64,000 bases of DNA from Thalassospira xiamenensis M-5 = DSM 17429 (lineage in GTDB: Bacteria > Pseudomonadota > Alphaproteobacteria > Rhodospirillales > Thalassospiraceae). Location of the stretch: the NCBI RefSeq assembly GCF_000300235.2, contig NZ_CP004388.1, positions 3,604,001 to 3,668,000 of the forward strand. The letters run 5' to 3'. Shown in pieces: positions 9,909-19,019 of the stretch (its first letter is position 1; each line of letters starts with the position of its first letter). The notes beneath the pieces were generated by a model. The model was not told the DNA's origin. It saw nothing but the letters and a program-made list of their open reading frames with translations, and did no database searches. The translations under genes and the position numbers were made by a program.

Positions 9909-9972
9909 CTTTTCCGGGCTCCGTCACTTCGAATGTGTCTGAAACAGGATGGGGCAGGCCCCGATCCCGATG

Positions 9973-10743
9973 CTATTTCTTTTTGTTAAAGGCGCGGGCC
10001 AGTGCCTGCGCCATGGCGGTTGCGGCGTTGCTGACCGGGGTGTCGGGCTTGCCTTCAACCTCCGGCGCATCAGACGCACCTTTATCTTCTATCTTGCCGT
10101 CGCCTTTCACAGCGTTGGCCGATTTCTCACCCGCCGCAGCCGGTTTTGGCTTTTTCTCGGCCTTGGGTTTTGGCGGCGAGACAATGTGCGAAACCTTGTT
10201 CACGAAACCGCCATCGTCTCCCTTGACGAGACGCGGGAATTCAAGTGCGACGCCATCCAGCAGCGCCATAAGCCAACCGTTCTGTTCGGCCTTGGAAAAA
10301 TCGCCCAGAACATGCCCGTGAACACGTTCCTTTTCCCCAGGATGGCCAATACCAAGCCGCACACGACGATATTCCTTGCCGCAATGGGCGTCGATGGACC
10401 GCAATCCGTTATGCCCGCCATGGCCGCCGCCGCGTTTGACGCGCAGCTTGCCCGGTGGAAGATCCAGCTCGTCATGCAGGACAATAACGTCTTCGATCGG
10501 AATTTTGTAAAAACGCAGGACTTCGCCAACGCTTTGGCCCGAAAGGTTCATGAAAGTTTCCGGCTTTAATACCAGAATCTTTTGGCCGTTCACTTCGCCT
10601 TCGGCAATTTGCCCCTGAAATTTCTTGCGCCAGGGTCCAAAAGAATGACGGCGGACGAGTTCGTCCGCCGCCATAAAGCCGATATTGTGGCGATTGGCGG
10701 CATATCCCGAACCCGGGTTCCCCAATCCAATCACCAATAACAT
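9973..10743 (-). CDS. pth: Peptidyl-tRNA hydrolase with C-terminal extension
   Basis: A 256-residue protein. The first 190 residues are a canonical bacterial Pth, which releases peptides from prematurely dropped peptidyl-tRNA. Asn9 (GLGNPG) and His19 (NRHNIGF) are the known active-site residues, and [12 protein letters not shown] near residue 90 is also conserved. Residues from about 190 are a Pro/Lys/Ala-rich low-complexity tail ending in a basic helix ([12 protein letters not shown]), which E. coli Pth lacks. It is 14 bases downstream of rplY on the same strand, a conserved L25-Pth pair. Confidence 0.96.
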   Translation of the reverse strand: MLLVIGLGNPGSGYAANRHNIGFMAADELVRRHSFGPWRKKFQGQIAEGEVNGQKILVLKPETFMNLSGQSVGEVLRFYKIPIEDVIVLHDELDLPPGKLRVKRGGGHGGHNGLRSIDAHCGKEYRRVRLGIGHPGEKERVHGHVLGDFSKAEQNGWLMALLDGVALEFPRLVKGDDGGFVNKVSHIVSPPKPKAEKKPKPAAAGEKSANAVKGDGKIEDKGASDAPEVEGKPDTPVSNAATAMAQALARAFNKKK

Positions 10744-10757
10744 CGTAGACCTCGATC

Positions 10758-11378
10758 TTATTCTTCGGTCGCTTCTTCGTCGTCAGCGCTTTCGGCATTT
10801 TCTTCCGATTTAAGCGCAGACGGAGCAGCAACAGTCGCAACCGTGAAGTCACGGTCGGTAATGGTGAGTTCGACACCTTTCGGCAATTTGATCGCCGAAA
10901 TGTGAATCGAGTCGCCAACTTCGACACCAGTCAGATCGAAGACGAGTTCTTCCGGAATGGCATTCGGTGCACATTCAACTTCGACATCGTGACGAACGAT
11001 GTTCAGAACGCCGCCTTTTTTCAGACCCGGGGATTTCTCTTCATTAACGAAGCGAACCGGGACTTCAACGGTCATGGTCTGACCTTTTGCAAAACGCAGG
11101 AAGTCGACATGGATCGGAGCATCCGTCACTTTGTCGAACTGTACGTCGCGTGGCAGGACTTCGTAGGTTTCTTTGCCAATCTTGACATCAAGAATGTGCG
11201 AGAAGAAACCCTGCTTGTGCAGAAGCTTGTTGAGCGGACGCGGGTCAATCTGGAACAGAACAGGTTCCTGTTTTGCTCCGTAAATGACACCAGGGACCAT
11301 ACCGGCACGACGCACGGCACGGGCGGCCCCCTTTCCGGCCCGTTCACGGATTTCCGCAGTGATAACAGTGTTTGCCAT
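10758..11378 (-). CDS. rplY: 50S ribosomal protein L25 (Ctc-type)
   Basis: A 206-residue L25/TL5/Ctc protein that binds 5S rRNA in the large subunit. The N-terminal L25 domain starts [20 protein letters not shown] and includes the GMVPGVIYG motif; a C-terminal beta domain of Ctc type follows, and the last 20 residues are acidic. ATG at 11378 is chosen because AAGGAGATTTTCCG gives an ideal ribosome site; the in-frame start at 11405 would bury that site. It lies between prs and pth in the usual alphaproteobacterial order prs-rplY-pth-ychF. Confidence 0.96.
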   Translation of the reverse strand: MANTVITAEIRERAGKGAARAVRRAGMVPGVIYGAKQEPVLFQIDPRPLNKLLHKQGFFSHILDVKIGKETYEVLPRDVQFDKVTDAPIHVDFLRFAKGQTMTVEVPVRFVNEEKSPGLKKGGVLNIVRHDVEVECAPNAIPEELVFDLTGVEVGDSIHISAIKLPKGVELTITDRDFTVATVAAPSALKSEENAESADDEEATEE

Positions 11379-11457
11379 CGGAAAATCTCCTTGAACTAAA
11401 AACATATTGCGACCGTGGGCTGGTGCAAATCACCGGTGAAAACCCACGAAAGCAAAC

Positions 11458-11483
11458 GCGCTGGCCTCCAGGGGTGCCAGCGC
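11458..11483 (-). terminator. Likely terminator of prs
   Basis: GCGCTGGC (11458-11465) pairs perfectly with 11476-11483 over a 10-base loop. On the minus strand it lies about 18 bases after the prs stop and is followed by the weak T stretch GTTTGCTTTC. Confidence 0.55.
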
Positions 11484-11500
11484 AGCAGCGCCTTATACCC

Positions 11501-12433
11501 TCAATCGAAAAGAACGGAAACAGATTTTTCTTCCGAAATTCGACGAATGGCTTCGGCCATCAAAGGTGCAATCGGAAGCTGACGAATTTTCGAACAGCCA
11601 CGCACCGCTTCGGATGCCTTGATCGAGTCCGTGGTCACGACTTCGGTCATCGGAGAATTGGCAATGCGCTCAACAGCCGGGCCCGACAGAACACCATGCG
11701 AAACATAGGCCGCAACCGATGCTGCACCGCGCTCTTTAAGGGCGGTCGCCGCATTGCAAAGGGTGCCAGCCGAATCAACGATGTCGTCAACCAGAATGCA
11801 GGCCGCATCCTTGACGTCACCGATAACATGCATGACTTCGGACACACCGGCCTGCGGGCGGCGTTTGTCGATGATGGCCAGTTCGGCATCCAGACGTTTT
11901 GCAACGGAACGCGCGCGTGCCACACCACCGACGTCCGGGCTGACGATGACCAGTTTCTGGCCTTCGAACTTGTTGCGGATGTCACTGGTCAGAACCGGGG
12001 ACGCAAACAGGTTATCAAGCGGAATATCGAAGAAGCCCTGAATCTGACCGGCATGAAGGTCCATGGTCAGAACGCGGTCTGCACCGGCAACCGTGATCAG
12101 GTTGGCGACCAGCTTGGCCGAAATCGGGGTACGGGGACCCGATTTACGATCCTGACGCGCATATCCGAAATACGGAAGCACAGCGGTAATGCGGCGGGCC
12201 GAACCACGGCGAAGCGCATCAAGAACCACCAGAAGTTCCATAAGATGGTCGTTTGCAGGGAAAGAAGTGCTCTGAATGACAAAAACGTCCTCACCGCGGA
12301 CGTTTTCCTGTATTTCACACCAGATTTCCTGATCGGAGAATCGCTTGAGATCTGCACGGGTAAGCGGCAGGCTCAAGTGATCAGCAATTGCCTCAGACAG
12401 CGGGCGGTTGCTGTTACAAGCGAGGATCTTCAT
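11501..12433 (-). CDS. prs: Ribose-phosphate pyrophosphokinase
   Basis: A 310-residue PRPP synthetase, which transfers pyrophosphate from ATP to ribose 5-phosphate for purine, pyrimidine, histidine and tryptophan synthesis. The start [20 protein letters not shown] is typical. The catalytic flexible-loop region [20 protein letters not shown] and the PRPP-binding loop [17 protein letters not shown] are both present. The frame is open to 12604, but ATG at 12433 gives the family length and N-terminus. It heads the minus-strand prs-rplY-pth-ychF group, with a terminator-like stem before rplY. Confidence 0.97.
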   Translation of the reverse strand: MKILACNSNRPLSEAIADHLSLPLTRADLKRFSDQEIWCEIQENVRGEDVFVIQSTSFPANDHLMELLVVLDALRRGSARRITAVLPYFGYARQDRKSGPRTPISAKLVANLITVAGADRVLTMDLHAGQIQGFFDIPLDNLFASPVLTSDIRNKFEGQKLVIVSPDVGGVARARSVAKRLDAELAIIDKRRPQAGVSEVMHVIGDVKDAACILVDDIVDSAGTLCNAATALKERGAASVAAYVSHGVLSGPAVERIANSPMTEVVTTDSIKASEAVRGCSKIRQLPIAPLMAEAIRRISEEKSVSVLFD

Positions 12434-12750
12434 GGCGGGGCCTCGGTTAATGGGTGCCGGGAAAGTGAATAAATCTAATGTCCTGTGCGGTACAGGCCGG
12501 ATGCAAACTTGCCGGTAACAGATCCCGTCACGTCTTTCCTGTCGTCCACTTGACCGTATAATTCGGCGCTTTCGCCTTCCGGTCCAACGACATATCCACG
12601 ACACTCAAAGACCAATAATGAGCAAGTCCACATATCAGTGAACCGCGGCGGTGTTATAACCAGCCGTTAACAGTCTGTAAATGGTCGCGGTGCCGAATAT
12701 CGACAAGGCAGTCATGCAGATTGGCACAATACCGGCCATCAATGCACCGG
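12434..12750. other. Intergenic region between the lipoprotein gene and prs
   Basis: About 317 bases that should hold the prs promoter and leader. I see no tRNA. One very short possible ORF (12635-12739, minus) is listed separately with low confidence. Confidence 0.6.
12635..12739 (-). CDS. Possible 34-residue membrane peptide
   Basis: An ATG-initiated frame of 34 codons downstream of the lipoprotein gene whose product (MAGIVPICMTALSIFGTATI and so on) has one hydrophobic helix. It begins 11 bases after the lipoprotein stop. No convincing ribosome site precedes it and no family is recognised, so it may be chance. Confidence 0.18.
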   Translation of the reverse strand: MAGIVPICMTALSIFGTATIYRLLTAGYNTAAVH

Positions 12751-13764
12751 TTAGCGCGACGATACCGTCTTTTTATCGGCCTTAAGCATCATGCCCTTTT
12801 TGCGCGCCACCTGATTAAGCGCCCCTTCAAGGGCATCGACAGCGGCCTGGGCGGCAATCGATGCCACCGACCCCCAACGTTCATCAAGCCGTCCGTGCGG
12901 CACGACATTGTTTTGCGCCATCTGGCCCAATTCGGTGCCATCCGGGTCCATGATCACCCAGTCGATCTGAACCTGATCAAGCGGCGTCGTGGTTTTGCGT
13001 TCCACCGGTTTAACGGAAATTGTCGCCGATAAAATGATCGATCTATCATCTATTTCATCGTCAACCTCGATCCCCTTAGCACGCAGCAACGCCCCCGCGG
13101 AACGTACCAGAGCTTCATTCCCATCGCCCGGTGCCCCTGCAAAATCAACAAGTGCGATCTTGACCACCGGTGCCTCGGCAAGTTGGGAACGATCCCCCGA
13201 AATCAGAAACGCAATCCGCTTGGCCGGCTCGTCCACCAGCTGATCATATGCCTGCTGTGCCGGATCGACCTTTTCGCCCTTAAGGTCGCGAACCTTGTCG
13301 GCAAGCTCCTTGGGCACGGCAAGGTTGGTTTCTTCGGGGCCGTTCGGGGTTTGGGCAAACCAGTAACCTGATTGCAATTCCCCCGCCCCGCGGGCGGTAT
13401 CAATCGCCAGGCCATCCGGGTTCATCAAAACCCAGGTCACATCAATATAGGCCGCATCACCGCTCGCCAGACGGGACTCGACATTGGGCCGCAATATAAA
13501 GTCACCGCCGATCTGGCTGTCGCTATAAGCCGGGATATCAAGATTGCGAAGCGCGCGTGCCATCGCGCGCGACAAATGCACCGATGCCCCTTTGGGCAGA
13601 TCTTCACCGATCTCGACCCGGACCGTGTTGGTATCGCGCAGTTCCAGCAATGTCGGATCACCTTCGCGACCGGCCCCTTCAAACGGGCGCGGTAAATCAC
13701 CGCATGCCGCAAGCGGCAAAACACAGGACGCAAAAAGAACCAGAAACCGTAATCGAGAAATCAT
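12751..13764 (-). CDS. Exported lipoprotein with duplicated domain, function unknown
   Basis: A 337-residue predicted lipoprotein. The signal peptide ends in a lipobox (PLAAC, Cys at about residue 21) for diacylglycerol attachment, so it should be anchored to a periplasmic membrane face. The protein seems to hold two copies of one domain: VTWVLMNPDGLAIDTA in the first half corresponds to IDWVIMDPDGTELGQM in the second, each preceded by an LxRALRxxGI-like helix. I do not recognise a named family. The lgt gene that would modify it lies 2 kb upstream. It sits between pgeF and prs on the same strand, with a tiny hydrophobic ORF between it and pgeF. Confidence 0.8.
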   Translation of the reverse strand: MISRLRFLVLFASCVLPLAACGDLPRPFEGAGREGDPTLLELRDTNTVRVEIGEDLPKGASVHLSRAMARALRNLDIPAYSDSQIGGDFILRPNVESRLASGDAAYIDVTWVLMNPDGLAIDTARGAGELQSGYWFAQTPNGPEETNLAVPKELADKVRDLKGEKVDPAQQAYDQLVDEPAKRIAFLISGDRSQLAEAPVVKIALVDFAGAPGDGNEALVRSAGALLRAKGIEVDDEIDDRSIILSATISVKPVERKTTTPLDQVQIDWVIMDPDGTELGQMAQNNVVPHGRLDERWGSVASIAAQAAVDALEGALNQVARKKGMMLKADKKTVSSR

Positions 13765-13782
13765 CTATTCAAATTCACCGCG

Positions 13783-13851
13783 TCACATCAAAACGCAGCC
13801 AACCATGGCTGCAATGATCATAAAGAAGAACAGCATGATCAAATGGGGCAT
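13783..13851 (-). CDS. Putative 22-residue membrane peptide
   Basis: A 23-codon frame encoding MPHLIMLFFFMIIAAMVGCV followed by LM, almost wholly hydrophobic and long enough for one membrane helix. A GAGGA ribosome site lies 8 bases before the ATG. It occupies the gap between pgeF (stop 13877) and the lipoprotein start (13764), so the three could share a transcript. Family unknown; the good ribosome site raises it above chance. Confidence 0.35.
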   Translation of the reverse strand: MPHLIMLFFFMIIAAMVGCVLM

Positions 13852-13876
13852 AGCATGTTTCCTCGCAATCCCGGGA

Positions 13877-14713
13877 TCAGGAACCGGTCAGCATGATCGC
13901 TGACAACTGCCGTCCGTAATCAGGTTCGCCGCGAAGGGTCGTCCGGCGATAGCTGTAAAACAATTCTTCTTCGGCCAGGGTGTCGCGCGCCACCAGCTCG
14001 ACTGCGGCAATACCGGTCGCCATGGTCCGGCGGCGGACATATTCCGGCAGATCGAACATGAAGTGACCATCGCGGACAGATCGATCAAAAAGGTCCTCGT
14101 CCCCGGATGGGCCCGACAGGATCGTATCACGGAACCCGGCATCGACTTCGTAGGACGGACGCGCAATGCACGGCCCGACAGAGGCCGATATATTGTCACG
14201 CGACGCGCCAAGCTTTTCCATGGCACTTACGGTTGCCTCTGATATCCCGGCAAATGATCCGCGCCATCCTGAATGACACGCACCAATCACGCCCGCCTTT
14301 GCATCATGGAACAATACCGGCGTGCAATCCGCCGTCAGAATGCCCAGCATCACATCGGGGCGGTCAGTTACCATCGCATCAGCCTTCGGAGCTTCTTCGC
14401 GCTCCAGCGGGCGTTTCAGCACCGCAACATCAATGCCATGTACCTGATAAACCGTGGTCAGACGGTCGGCCTTCGTGCCAAACGCCTTTGCCGCACGTGC
14501 GCGATTTTCCGTAACACGGTCCCGGCTGTCATCCGACCCAAACCCGACATTCAGTCCGCTATGGATGCCATCACTCACCCCGCCCTTGCGGGTCAGAAAG
14601 CCATGACGCAGACCATCTTGATGTTGCAGGCTTTCGGCCTCGAACCACATCAGGCCATTGGCATTGCGTTCAATTCCGCGGGTTATCTGGCTGGTCATCG
14701 AAAGCTCCGTCAT
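13877..14713 (-). CDS. pgeF: Peptidoglycan editing factor PgeF (laccase-domain protein)
   Basis: A 278-residue protein of the YfiH/PgeF family (older names: polyphenol oxidase, multicopper oxidase). ILTADCTPVLFHD and IGACHSGWRGSFAGI carry the conserved Cys and His metal-site residues. PgeF removes wrongly incorporated L-Ser from UDP-MurNAc-peptide, keeping L-Ala at position 1 of the stem. The start codon overlaps the stop of the upstream methyltransferase gene (ATGA), so ATG at 14713 is favoured and translational coupling is expected. The order lgt-methyltransferase-pgeF is common in alphaproteobacteria. Confidence 0.92.
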   Translation of the reverse strand: MTELSMTSQITRGIERNANGLMWFEAESLQHQDGLRHGFLTRKGGVSDGIHSGLNVGFGSDDSRDRVTENRARAAKAFGTKADRLTTVYQVHGIDVAVLKRPLEREEAPKADAMVTDRPDVMLGILTADCTPVLFHDAKAGVIGACHSGWRGSFAGISEATVSAMEKLGASRDNISASVGPCIARPSYEVDAGFRDTILSGPSGDEDLFDRSVRDGHFMFDLPEYVRRRTMATGIAAVELVARDTLAEEELFYSYRRTTLRGEPDYGRQLSAIMLTGS

Positions 14714-15837
14714 CCTTCGGCACCGCTGACACAGGGTGGCGGCGCCGTTTCGCGACCATATCCGATCAGCACTTTAAAAAGGGTTCCCATCTGATCGGCA
14801 TCGATCAGGCGTGCCAAGGCCGCATCAATCGATTTTGCCTGTACATCATCGGCACCTTCTTTCAAAAGTTCGGCACGCTGTTCGATCCCCAGCATCCGAA
14901 GGAACGTGCCCTGCGTCAGGACCGCACCGATCCGCGCATCTGCCTCAAGCATCGCCCGCCCGATGGCGGCAAAATCAACATGCGCGGTCAGGTCTGCATC
15001 ACCGGGCTGCTCCAGAACCGGATGATATTTATGGTCCTTAAGCGCCTGCAAGGTATCACCAAACGCGCTGTGGGGATGGCCGTAATCGATAAACAACGCC
15101 GCCCCACCAACCTCGTTCAATCGGCGGGCGACCTGATCTGCAATCGCAATCGCCGCCGGGCAGCTTTCAAAAATATCGCCGGGCTTTGCCGTGCCACGCA
15201 ATGTGGCTGGCACCAGCGCATCCATCACCGGCGTTTGCGCCCCACGGACAAAACCAAGTTCCCCGGTATTGGCATCCACCCCAACCAGCCGTTCGGACCA
15301 GCCATGGCTTGCGCGTTCAAACTGGCGGATCGGCAGGGCATCGAAAAACTCGTTGCCGATCACGATCATCGGCGCATTGCCACTGACCGGAATATCGTCA
15401 AATGCCTCGTGCCACGTTGCCGGAATGCCATAGGGCATGATCGCGGTTTGCTGATGGGTTCTAAGGACCGGACTGGTTTCAACAAACCGCACGGTTAATG
15501 CATCGGAAAGCCCCGGCACATTGCGCACCGCACGCAGGGCATCGGCCATCAGCGTCCCGCGCCCTGGTCCCAGCTCCACCAGATTGATCTTGCGCGGGCT
15601 TCCCATCTGCTGCCATGTCACCGCCGCCCAAAGCCCGATCAGTTCGCCAAACATCTGGCTGATTTCAGGCGCGGTGATGAAATCACCCTTGCGCCCGAAC
15701 GGGTCCTGTTTGCGGTAATAGCCATGCTCGGGATGGGCGAGCGCGTCACTCATGAAATCGGCAATCGTGATCGGCCCGCCAAGGGCGATGCGCCGTTTCA
15801 GATGATCAAGCAGCGGGTTTTCGGAAGTCTCGGTCAC
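14710..15837 (-). CDS. SAM-dependent methyltransferase, MidA/NDUFAF7 family
   Basis: A 375-residue methyltransferase of the DUF185/MidA group. GDFITAPEISQMFGELIG near residue 50 is the family signature, and LVELGPGRGTLMADALR near 85 is the SAM-binding motif. Mitochondrial NDUFAF7 methylates an arginine in a complex I subunit; the bacterial substrate is not established, so a complex I role here is only inference. Both ends overlap neighbours by ATGA (lgt upstream, pgeF downstream), showing a tight three-gene operon. Confidence 0.9.
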   Translation of the reverse strand: MTETSENPLLDHLKRRIALGGPITIADFMSDALAHPEHGYYRKQDPFGRKGDFITAPEISQMFGELIGLWAAVTWQQMGSPRKINLVELGPGRGTLMADALRAVRNVPGLSDALTVRFVETSPVLRTHQQTAIMPYGIPATWHEAFDDIPVSGNAPMIVIGNEFFDALPIRQFERASHGWSERLVGVDANTGELGFVRGAQTPVMDALVPATLRGTAKPGDIFESCPAAIAIADQVARRLNEVGGAALFIDYGHPHSAFGDTLQALKDHKYHPVLEQPGDADLTAHVDFAAIGRAMLEADARIGAVLTQGTFLRMLGIEQRAELLKEGADDVQAKSIDAALARLIDADQMGTLFKVLIGYGRETAPPPCVSGAEG

Positions 15838-16682
15838 GCCTTCTGTCCGTCTTTTCGCTGGTCTTCTTTTGGAAGCTTGCGCGTTTCAATCGGATCGGAT
15901 TTCATCGCAAAGACAATGCAGCCAATACCGGCCAGAACCATCGGGATCGACAGCAACTGCCCCATGGTCGCCCCGAATGTCAGGAAGCCAAGCTGCGCAT
16001 CGGGTTCGCGGAAAAATTCGACGATGATGCGCGAAATACCATAACCGGCAACGAATGTTCCGCCAAGAATACCCGGCCGATGGCGGACATAGGCACTGCG
16101 CGAAAGGGCAAACAGCACGATAAACAGGATCAGACCTTCAAGCGCTGCTTCGTAAAGCTGGCTTGGGTGGCGCGGTTCCGGCCCGCCATGTGGAAACACC
16201 ATGCCAAGCGGGGAATCGGTCACACGGCCAAACAGCTCGCCATTGATGAAATTGGCGATCCGCCCGAAAAACAGCCCGATCGGCGTTGCCACCGCCGCCG
16301 CATCCAGTACCGCCAGAATCGAAATGCCGCGTTTGCGCGCAAACAGGATGATCGCCACGATCACGCCCATGAACCCGCCATGGAACGCCATGCCACCCTG
16401 CCATACTTTCAGGATATTGGCCGGGTTCGCCATGTAATATTCCAGATTGTAAAACAGGATATATCCCGTACGCCCGCCAAGAATGACGCCAAGCGTCGCC
16501 CAGAACAGCAAATCGTCAATGTCGCGTTTGCTCATGATGTTGGGCGTCTTGGCACAGTAATAAACCACATACCGCCAGCCAAGCAGCAACCCGGCAATAT
16601 AGGCAAGCGCATACCAGCGGATTGCAATCGGACCGATAGAGATCGCGATCGGATCAATCGCCGGAAAGGCAAGGCTTAGCAT
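15834..16682 (-). CDS. lgt: Prolipoprotein diacylglyceryl transferase
   Basis: A 282-residue inner-membrane enzyme that transfers diacylglycerol from phosphatidylglycerol to the lipobox cysteine of prolipoproteins. The Lgt signature GRIANFINGELFGR is around residue 140, with HGGFMGVI before it and HPSQLYEA after it. About seven membrane segments are visible. The C-terminus is charged (KLPKEDQRKDGQKA). It heads the lgt-methyltransferase-pgeF operon; its stop overlaps the next start. Confidence 0.97.
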   Translation of the reverse strand: MLSLAFPAIDPIAISIGPIAIRWYALAYIAGLLLGWRYVVYYCAKTPNIMSKRDIDDLLFWATLGVILGGRTGYILFYNLEYYMANPANILKVWQGGMAFHGGFMGVIVAIILFARKRGISILAVLDAAAVATPIGLFFGRIANFINGELFGRVTDSPLGMVFPHGGPEPRHPSQLYEAALEGLILFIVLFALSRSAYVRHRPGILGGTFVAGYGISRIIVEFFREPDAQLGFLTFGATMGQLLSIPMVLAGIGCIVFAMKSDPIETRKLPKEDQRKDGQKA

Positions 16683-16738
16683 CAGGGGAAACTCCGTGAC
16701 GTATGTTTGTTAATTTACCGACTGGTCGCAAACGATCA

Positions 16739-16767
16739 GGGCAGGAACATGGCAAGACGCCCTGCCC
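16739..16767 (-). terminator. Possible terminator of hldD
   Basis: GGGCAGG (16739-16745) pairs with CCTGCCC (16761-16767) across a 15-base loop just after the hldD stop on the minus strand. The following T content is poor (CCTGATCGTTTG), so this may be only a partial stop before lgt. Confidence 0.35.
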
Positions 16768-16776
16768 GGCATCGGA

Positions 16777-17760
16777 TCAACGGAACAGGTCCTCGGTCGC
16801 AAGGTAATCCTGAATATATTGCCGCACCCCTTCTTCAAGCGGGGTCATGTTCGCACCGTATCCGCACGCACGCAGCTTGGACATATTCGCCTCGGTGAAA
16901 TACTGGTATTTGTCGCGAATGCTTTCAGGTGTTGGCACATACTGAATATCGGGTTCCTTGCCTATCGCACTGAATACCGAAAGCGCCAGATCCTTGAAAC
17001 TGCGCGCCTTGCCGGTGCCGACGTTAAACAGATCGCTAACCTGCGGGTTGTCGTAAAGCCACATGATGATATCGACAACATCCCCGACCCAGACAAAATC
17101 GCGAAGCTGCCCGCCATCCTCGTAGTCGGGATGATGCGATTTGAACAGGGTTGCGGTTTCACCCGCCGAAAGCTTGTCAAACATCTGCGACACGACCGAC
17201 CGCATGCCGCCCTTGTGATATTCGTTCGGGCCATAGACGTTAAAGAATTTAAGCCCGGCCCACTGTTTCGGACGGAAACCGTTCTGATCAAGGATGGTTC
17301 TGAACCGGCGGTCGGTTGCATGTTTTGACCAGCCATAAGCATTCAGCGGTGCCAGTTTTGCCAGATCATTCTGATCAAAACTGTCGTTAAAGCCCTGCTT
17401 GCCATCGCCATAGGTCGCCGCCGACGATGCATAGATCAACCGCGATGAATGGCGCGCGCACCATTCCCAAAGCCAGGTGGTCAGTTTGAAATTGTTCTGC
17501 ACGATCTTGTCGGCATCGCGTTCGGTGGTGGCCGAAATCGCGCCCATGTGAAAAATCGCCTTGATATCGTTATGCGCGTCCAGAAACGCCGGCAGATCAT
17601 CGGGATGAACGATATCGCGCAGGTTACGTTTTGCGATGTTTTTCCATTTGATCCCGTCGCGCAGACGGTCAACGACCACAATGTCGGTTTCACCGCGTTC
17701 TTCAAGGGCGGCCACGATATTGGACCCGATAAATCCGGCACCACCGGTTACGATCAGCAT
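16777..17760 (-). CDS. hldD: ADP-L-glycero-D-manno-heptose-6-epimerase
   Basis: A 327-residue short-chain dehydrogenase/epimerase. The NAD(P) motif TGGAGFIGSNIVAAL is at residues 5-19. The catalytic SSAATYG segment and the later YGWSK give the Ser/Tyr/Lys set, and the FNVYGPNEYHKGGMRSVV block is diagnostic for HldD. It makes the L,D-heptose precursor of the LPS inner core, so the organism has heptose-containing LPS. ATG at 17760 follows a GAGGAG site; the longer frame to 17835 is rejected. No other LPS gene is adjacent. Confidence 0.93.
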   Translation of the reverse strand: MLIVTGGAGFIGSNIVAALEERGETDIVVVDRLRDGIKWKNIAKRNLRDIVHPDDLPAFLDAHNDIKAIFHMGAISATTERDADKIVQNNFKLTTWLWEWCARHSSRLIYASSAATYGDGKQGFNDSFDQNDLAKLAPLNAYGWSKHATDRRFRTILDQNGFRPKQWAGLKFFNVYGPNEYHKGGMRSVVSQMFDKLSAGETATLFKSHHPDYEDGGQLRDFVWVGDVVDIIMWLYDNPQVSDLFNVGTGKARSFKDLALSVFSAIGKEPDIQYVPTPESIRDKYQYFTEANMSKLRACGYGANMTPLEEGVRQYIQDYLATEDLFR

Positions 17761-18016
17761 TGCATTCTCCTCGCGGCACATTGGTCTTGTGCGCCAGCCC
17801 TTGCTGCGACCCTGTCGGGCCTTTGGGGCAATCAATTATGAAAACTGACAACTTTATAGGCCCCGCCCCGATCCGGGGCAAGGAAAGCCGTTTGTTTTTC
17901 CTTTACAGGTGCCTGATTGACGATCAACTTGCCTTGCGCTGTGCAAAGCCCATATTATGCGCATGTTTTGCGGATATGCCGTAACACACAGATACCGCCA
18001 AAAGCCGGAGACAAAG

Positions 18017-18322
18017 ATGCAGATCAATAACCGTATTCTTGACGACCTGACCCGTGTCACCAATTCCGCCCTCGGAACCATGACCGGTGTCAAAGGCGAG
18101 ATCGATGCACTTGTCCGCCAGCAGTTTGAAAAAATCCTGGCGGGGATGGACATGGTCACGCGTGAAGAATTCGATGTCATTCACGATGTCGCCATCCGCG
18201 CGGCTGAACGCATCGACGGCCTCGAAGCCAGGATTGCAGAACTCGAAGATCGTCTGGCAAAAGCTGAAAAACCGGCCACCAAACGCACCAGCAGCAAACC
18301 GGCAGCAAAAAAAGACGCATAA
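18017..18322 (+). CDS. ubiK: UbiK-type accessory factor (BMFP domain protein)
   Basis: A 101-residue protein of the BMFP/YqiC family. The core runs from RILDDLTRVTNSALGTM to a C-terminal coiled coil (RIDGLEARIAELEDRLAKAE), with a Lys/Ala/Ser-rich tail. In E. coli UbiK binds UbiJ and supports the soluble ubiquinone-synthesis complex; it also promotes membrane fusion in vitro. ATG at 18017 follows GGAGACAAAG; the open frame upstream lacks the family pattern. Quinone supply fits the quinol-dependent bc1 and Nap systems nearby, but no shared regulation is visible. Confidence 0.85.
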   Translation: MQINNRILDDLTRVTNSALGTMTGVKGEIDALVRQQFEKILAGMDMVTREEFDVIHDVAIRAAERIDGLEARIAELEDRLAKAEKPATKRTSSKPAAKKDA

Positions 18323-18512
18323 CCGGGAAATCATCCCCACATACAGGCAAGGAACGCCGTTCATCGCAGGGCCGCGGAAAGGTCGGCCAGGGACAGCGGA
18401 TTGCCGATCATTTGAAATTCATTTCCGTCACGCGTCGCGGGGCGGTTGAAACGCGGCGGGCACCGGCATATAGTGCGCGCCCTTTCGCATATGCAGAGAC
18501 TGGCAAATTTAT

Positions 18513-19019
18513 ATGAACGACCACCTGGAAGATATCGGCGACCTCGGTGACGAAAATCCGTTGCTGCTTGTTGAAGATATCGCCCGCACCAATGACTGGC
18601 ACGTGGAACGTCGCAGCGACGATGAAGTCGTTGTCGAAATCCCGGCGCACTGGTGCACGTATCTGGTCTATTTCACCTGGCGCGAAGATGCCGAAGCGCT
18701 TCACATTGCCTGCTGCTATGACCTGTTCGTTCCCGAGCCGCTGCGCCCGCGCATCTATGAATTGCTGGCAAAATGCAATGAACAGCTTTGGCTCGGCCAT
18801 TTCGGATTGTGGCTGGATGAAAACATGCCGCTGTTCCGCCATACGCTTCTGTTTGGCGGCGATGTCCCGCCGATGGTCGAACAGTTCGAAGAACTGATTG
18901 ATATCGCCATCTCCGAATGCGAACGCTTTTTCCCGGCTTTCAACTTTGTGCTGGGTCAGGGCAAAACCCCGGACGAGGCATTGACCCATTCGATGCTGGA
19001 ACCTGTCGGCCAGGCATAG
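18513..19019 (+). CDS. YbjN domain-containing protein
   Basis: A 168-residue acidic soluble protein of the YbjN family (related to type III secretion chaperone folds). The pattern ENPLLLVEDIARTNDWHVERR, then WCTYLVYFTWREDAEALHIACCY and LAKCNEQLWLGHFGLWLDE is typical of the alphaproteobacterial form. In E. coli YbjN affects motility and stress phenotypes, but the mechanism is unknown. It is a single gene between ubiK and proC with its own terminator after the stop. Confidence 0.85.
   Translation: MNDHLEDIGDLGDENPLLLVEDIARTNDWHVERRSDDEVVVEIPAHWCTYLVYFTWREDAEALHIACCYDLFVPEPLRPRIYELLAKCNEQLWLGHFGLWLDENMPLFRHTLLFGGDVPPMVEQFEELIDIAISECERFFPAFNFVLGQGKTPDEALTHSMLEPVGQA

Noticed and set aside
11372-12472. 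Open frame of 366 codons on the plus strand
   Set aside because: It runs antisense through prs and the rplY start; prs is fully conserved and the antisense product has no family pattern.
17906-17940. TTGACGATCAA upstream of ubiK as an FNR site
   Set aside because: The two half-sites are too close (no four-base spacer) for an FNR dimer.
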